In this document: positions 6,363-7,425 of the stretch, piece after piece
Position numbering within the stretch: position 1 is the stretch's first letter
Layout: the number at the start of each line of letters is the position of its first letter
Assembly: GCA_050740975.1 (NCBI GenBank)
Contig: JBOIEE010000272.1
Coordinates: 1 to 7,425, forward strand
Length of the DNA stretch: 7,425 nucleotides
Reading direction: 5' to 3'
DNA from: JBOHHR01 sp050740975
GTDB taxonomy: Bacteria > Pseudomonadota > Gammaproteobacteria > JBOHHR01
Position numbers and translations under genes: made by a program
Notes under the pieces: generated by a model
The model's input: the letters and a program-made list of their open reading frames with translations, nothing else
Databases searched by the model: none
What the model was told of the DNA's origin: nothing

Positions 6363-6423
6363 GGCGATTAAACAGGCGCTTCGGAAGCGGCAGGCGCTGC
6401 GATTACGCTGCTGACTAATCGCC
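6363..6423. repeat. Cluster of GCGATTA boxes and CAGGCGCT direct repeats, possible operator
   Basis: GCGATTA occurs at 6364-6370 and 6399-6405, and its inverse TAATCGC at 6416-6422, so the last two form an inverted repeat with a 10-base spacer. The outer pair extends to 8 bp (GGCGATTA 6363-6370, TAATCGCC 6416-6423). Interleaved with these, CAGGCGCT appears at 6373-6380 and 6391-6398. This density of related boxes in 61 bp suggests a multi-site regulator binding region for otsA, or a small repeat-derived structure. No regulator is named. Confidence 0.4.
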
Positions 6424-6486
6424 AATCATTAATCAATCAGGGAGTTAGGGGGCGTTCCCAAATTCGAAAAGGCGCGACCCAATGAA

Positions 6487-6502
6487 TGGAACGTTTGTTG
6501 CC
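6487..6502 (+). promoter_or_regulatory. Candidate sigma-54 (-24/-12) promoter of otsA
   Basis: TGGAACGTTTGTTGCC fits the pattern TGGCACG-N4-TTGC except for A in place of the first C, and keeps the required ten bases between the GG and GC pairs. Transcription would start near 6513, about 125 bases before the TTG start of otsA. It is a short degenerate motif, and no enhancer-binding protein gene is visible, so it is a suggestion only. Confidence 0.3.
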
Positions 6503-6628
6503 GGGGTGGTCGTTAGAAGAATGTGAATGTGTGACCCTTGTGAATTGCCATCGCCCTCGTGGTCTGCCCTCGGATTTGCCATCTTTATCACCGCTATGAA
6601 AACGACTGCTATTACCAGCAAGCCCAGC

Positions 6629-6633
6629 GAGGA
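6629..6633 (+). promoter_or_regulatory. Ribosome binding site that sets a TTG start for otsA
   Basis: GAGGA lies six bases before the TTG at 6640-6642. The conserved OtsA N-terminus (GRLVIVSNRVAVP) begins at the very next codon, whereas the in-frame ATG at 6559 would add an unrelated 27-residue extension. TTG is therefore the better start. Confidence 0.65.
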
Positions 6634-6639
6634 AGTATT

Positions 6640-7245
6640 TTGGGGCGTTTAGTAATCGTTTCGAACCGCGTGGCCGTGCCGCGCAGCGGGCGCAGGGCGC
6701 CGGGTGGTCTTGCAATCGGCCTCATGGCGGCTCTGAACGAATCGGGCGGGCTGTGGTTTGGCTGGAGCGGCGAGGTGACAGACGCTGTGCCCGTCAAAGT
6801 CCATACCCTAGAACAGGATGGGATCTCGTTTGCGACCGTACCTTTGTCGGCGCACGATTATCGCGGGTACTATCGGGGTTATGCCAACCGCGTGCTTTGG
6901 CCCTTGTTTCCTACCCAGCTGCACAGGGTCGAGTTCCAACGCCAAGACCTGCTGGCCTATGAGCGGGTCAATAAGCAGCTCGCCAGACGGCTGACCTCAC
7001 TGCTTAAAGCCGAGGACATCATTTGGGCCCATGACTACCACCTCATCCCCCTAGCCTCTGAGCTGCGGCGACTCAAGGTTCACCAGCCGATCGGGTTTTT
7101 TCTCCATATCCCGTTCCCGCCCTATGAGGTTTTGCGAACCCTGCCCGGACATGAGGATTTATTGCGCTGGCTCTGCGCCTACGATCTCTTAGGATTTCAA
7201 ACGGAGCTGGACTGTTTCCAAAGCGACCGATGTTTAGGGGATTGA
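6640..7245 (+). pseudogene. otsA: otsA, trehalose-6-phosphate synthase, truncated to the N-terminal domain
   Basis: OtsA (GT20 family) joins UDP-glucose and glucose-6-phosphate into trehalose-6-phosphate. Translated from TTG the remnant has 201 residues against a usual ~460-480. The N-terminal GT-B domain is intact: GRLVIVSNRVA (2-12, with R10), PGGLAIGL (21-28, with the glycine loop), GGLWFGWSGE (36-45), RVLWPLF (84-90), DIIWAHDYHLIP (126-137, D132), GFFLHIPFPP (152-161, H156) and YDLLGFQTELD (181-191). Directly after residue 191 similarity stops; ten unrelated codons lead to TGA at 7243-7245. The whole donor-binding second domain, with its arginine, lysine and acidic UDP-glucose contacts, is absent, so the product should be inactive. 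There are no stops or frameshifts in the preserved part, which suggests a recent deletion. The neighbouring debranching enzyme and HAD phosphatase fit the trehalose/alpha-glucan theme. Confidence 0.85.
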
Positions 7246-7326
7246 ACCAGTTATGTAGCCTTACAAGATCGATTGGCCGCCACGCTCCGGGGCAGCTACT
7301 GGGATCTGGCGCGGCATGCGGCATAG
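7246..7326 (+). other. In-frame, coding-like tail after the otsA stop, probably the end of another gene
   Basis: After the TGA of otsA the same frame stays open for 26 codons to a TAG at 7324-7326. The peptide (ending LRGSYWDLARHAA) looks like a genuine helical C-terminus but does not resemble the end of OtsA. It could be the 3' stub of a gene whose body was lost with the second half of otsA. I do not recognise the family, and 26 codons are too few to be certain it was ever coding. Confidence 0.3.
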
Positions 7327-7339
7327 ACGTCGGAGAGTT

Positions 7340-7345
7340 GGAGGA
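7340..7345 (+). promoter_or_regulatory. Ribosome binding site of the Rieske-like gene
   Basis: GGAGGA is placed seven bases before the ATG at 7353, good spacing, and supports that start. Confidence 0.65.
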
Positions 7346-7352
7346 TCGCGGT

Positions 7353-7425
7353 ATGGCTGAGTTTTTGAAAGTAGCGAAGAGAGACGAGATCGCGCCCGGT
7401 CAAGCACGACGGGTCGAGGTCCACG
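7353..7425 (+). CDS. Rieske [2Fe-2S] ferredoxin-like protein, N-terminal fragment
   Basis: Only 24 codons are inside the window: it begins MAEFLKVAKRDEIAPGQARR and continues with VEVH at the edge. This opening (a short strand, then a (S/D)EI-PPG-type turn and a strand that leads to the cluster-binding domain) is characteristic of small Rieske-type ferredoxins and the ferredoxin components of ring-hydroxylating or nitrite-reductase-like systems. The CXH and CXXH cluster ligands would lie beyond the window, so iron-sulphur binding is not yet shown. A good Shine-Dalgarno site precedes the ATG. It starts 107 bp after the otsA stop and is probably a separate redox gene whose upstream neighbours were rearranged. 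Confidence 0.6.
   Translation, partial: MAEFLKVAKRDEIAPGQARRVEVH

Larger units (their letters stand above)
6263..6639. other. 377-bp gap upstream of the otsA remnant, with repeats and promoter-like sequence
   Basis: No frame here resembles a protein. Besides the box cluster and sigma-54-like site listed separately, there is a direct repeat TTGCCATC at 6545-6552 and 6576-6583 (31 bp apart) and a 10-bp palindrome GCCCGCGGGC at 6279-6288. It is AT-richer than the neighbouring genes, as a promoter region would be. Confidence 0.5.

Noticed and set aside
6559..6639. An upstream ATG start for otsA
   Set aside because: It has no ribosome binding site and adds an unrelated cysteine- and tyrosine-rich extension; the TTG at 6640 has a good site and begins the conserved N-terminus.
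7073..7324. An 83-residue minus-strand frame spanning the otsA break point
   Set aside because: Its first part is opposite the foreign tail and the rest opposite conserved OtsA motifs; nothing in it resembles a protein domain.

Overview
The window looks like a stretch of chromosome from a moderately GC-rich bacterium, most likely a pseudomonadote. This rests on the gene families, on Shine-Dalgarno sites of the AGGAGG type, and on a GC-rich two-hairpin intergenic repeat of a kind common in that phylum. I cannot name the genus. There are no rRNA or tRNA genes, CRISPR arrays or transposase genes that I can see.

Layout. The window opens with the last ~83 codons of a cytochrome c / di-haem peroxidase-like gene (+). 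A 123-bp gap follows, then a 16-codon hydrophobic micro-ORF with a very strong ribosome binding site (379-429). Four bases later comes a 581-residue protein that fuses a HAD-type sugar-phosphate phosphatase to a HerA/VirB4-like P-loop ATPase (434-2179, +). It converges on a family 4 glycosyltransferase gene (2246-3292, -). About 800 bp with no confident gene follow; they hold small uncertain ORFs, a REP-like pair of hairpins, a terminator-like hairpin and a 14-bp palindrome. Next is a complete 720-residue amylo-alpha-1,6-glucosidase (glycogen debranching-like) gene (4100-6262, +). A 377-bp regulatory-looking gap with repeated boxes and a candidate sigma-54 promoter leads to otsA (trehalose-6-phosphate synthase). 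This starts at a TTG at 6640 but is cut off after ~201 codons. A foreign-looking in-frame tail follows, and the window ends in the first 24 codons of a Rieske ferredoxin-like gene (7353 to the edge).

How the genes fit together. The three central enzymes and the otsA remnant form a carbohydrate storage / compatible-solute neighbourhood: a GT4 glycosyltransferase, an alpha-1,6-glucosidase acting on alpha-glucans, a trehalose-6-phosphate synthase (now broken) and a HAD phosphatase that could act on a sugar phosphate. The flanking cytochrome and Rieske genes are redox genes and are probably unrelated. The most unusual item is the phosphatase-ATPase fusion, whose start codon has no Shine-Dalgarno of its own and seems to depend on the micro-ORF just upstream. 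The truncated otsA means that this copy cannot make trehalose-6-phosphate; the rest of the pathway is either relict or served by another synthase elsewhere.
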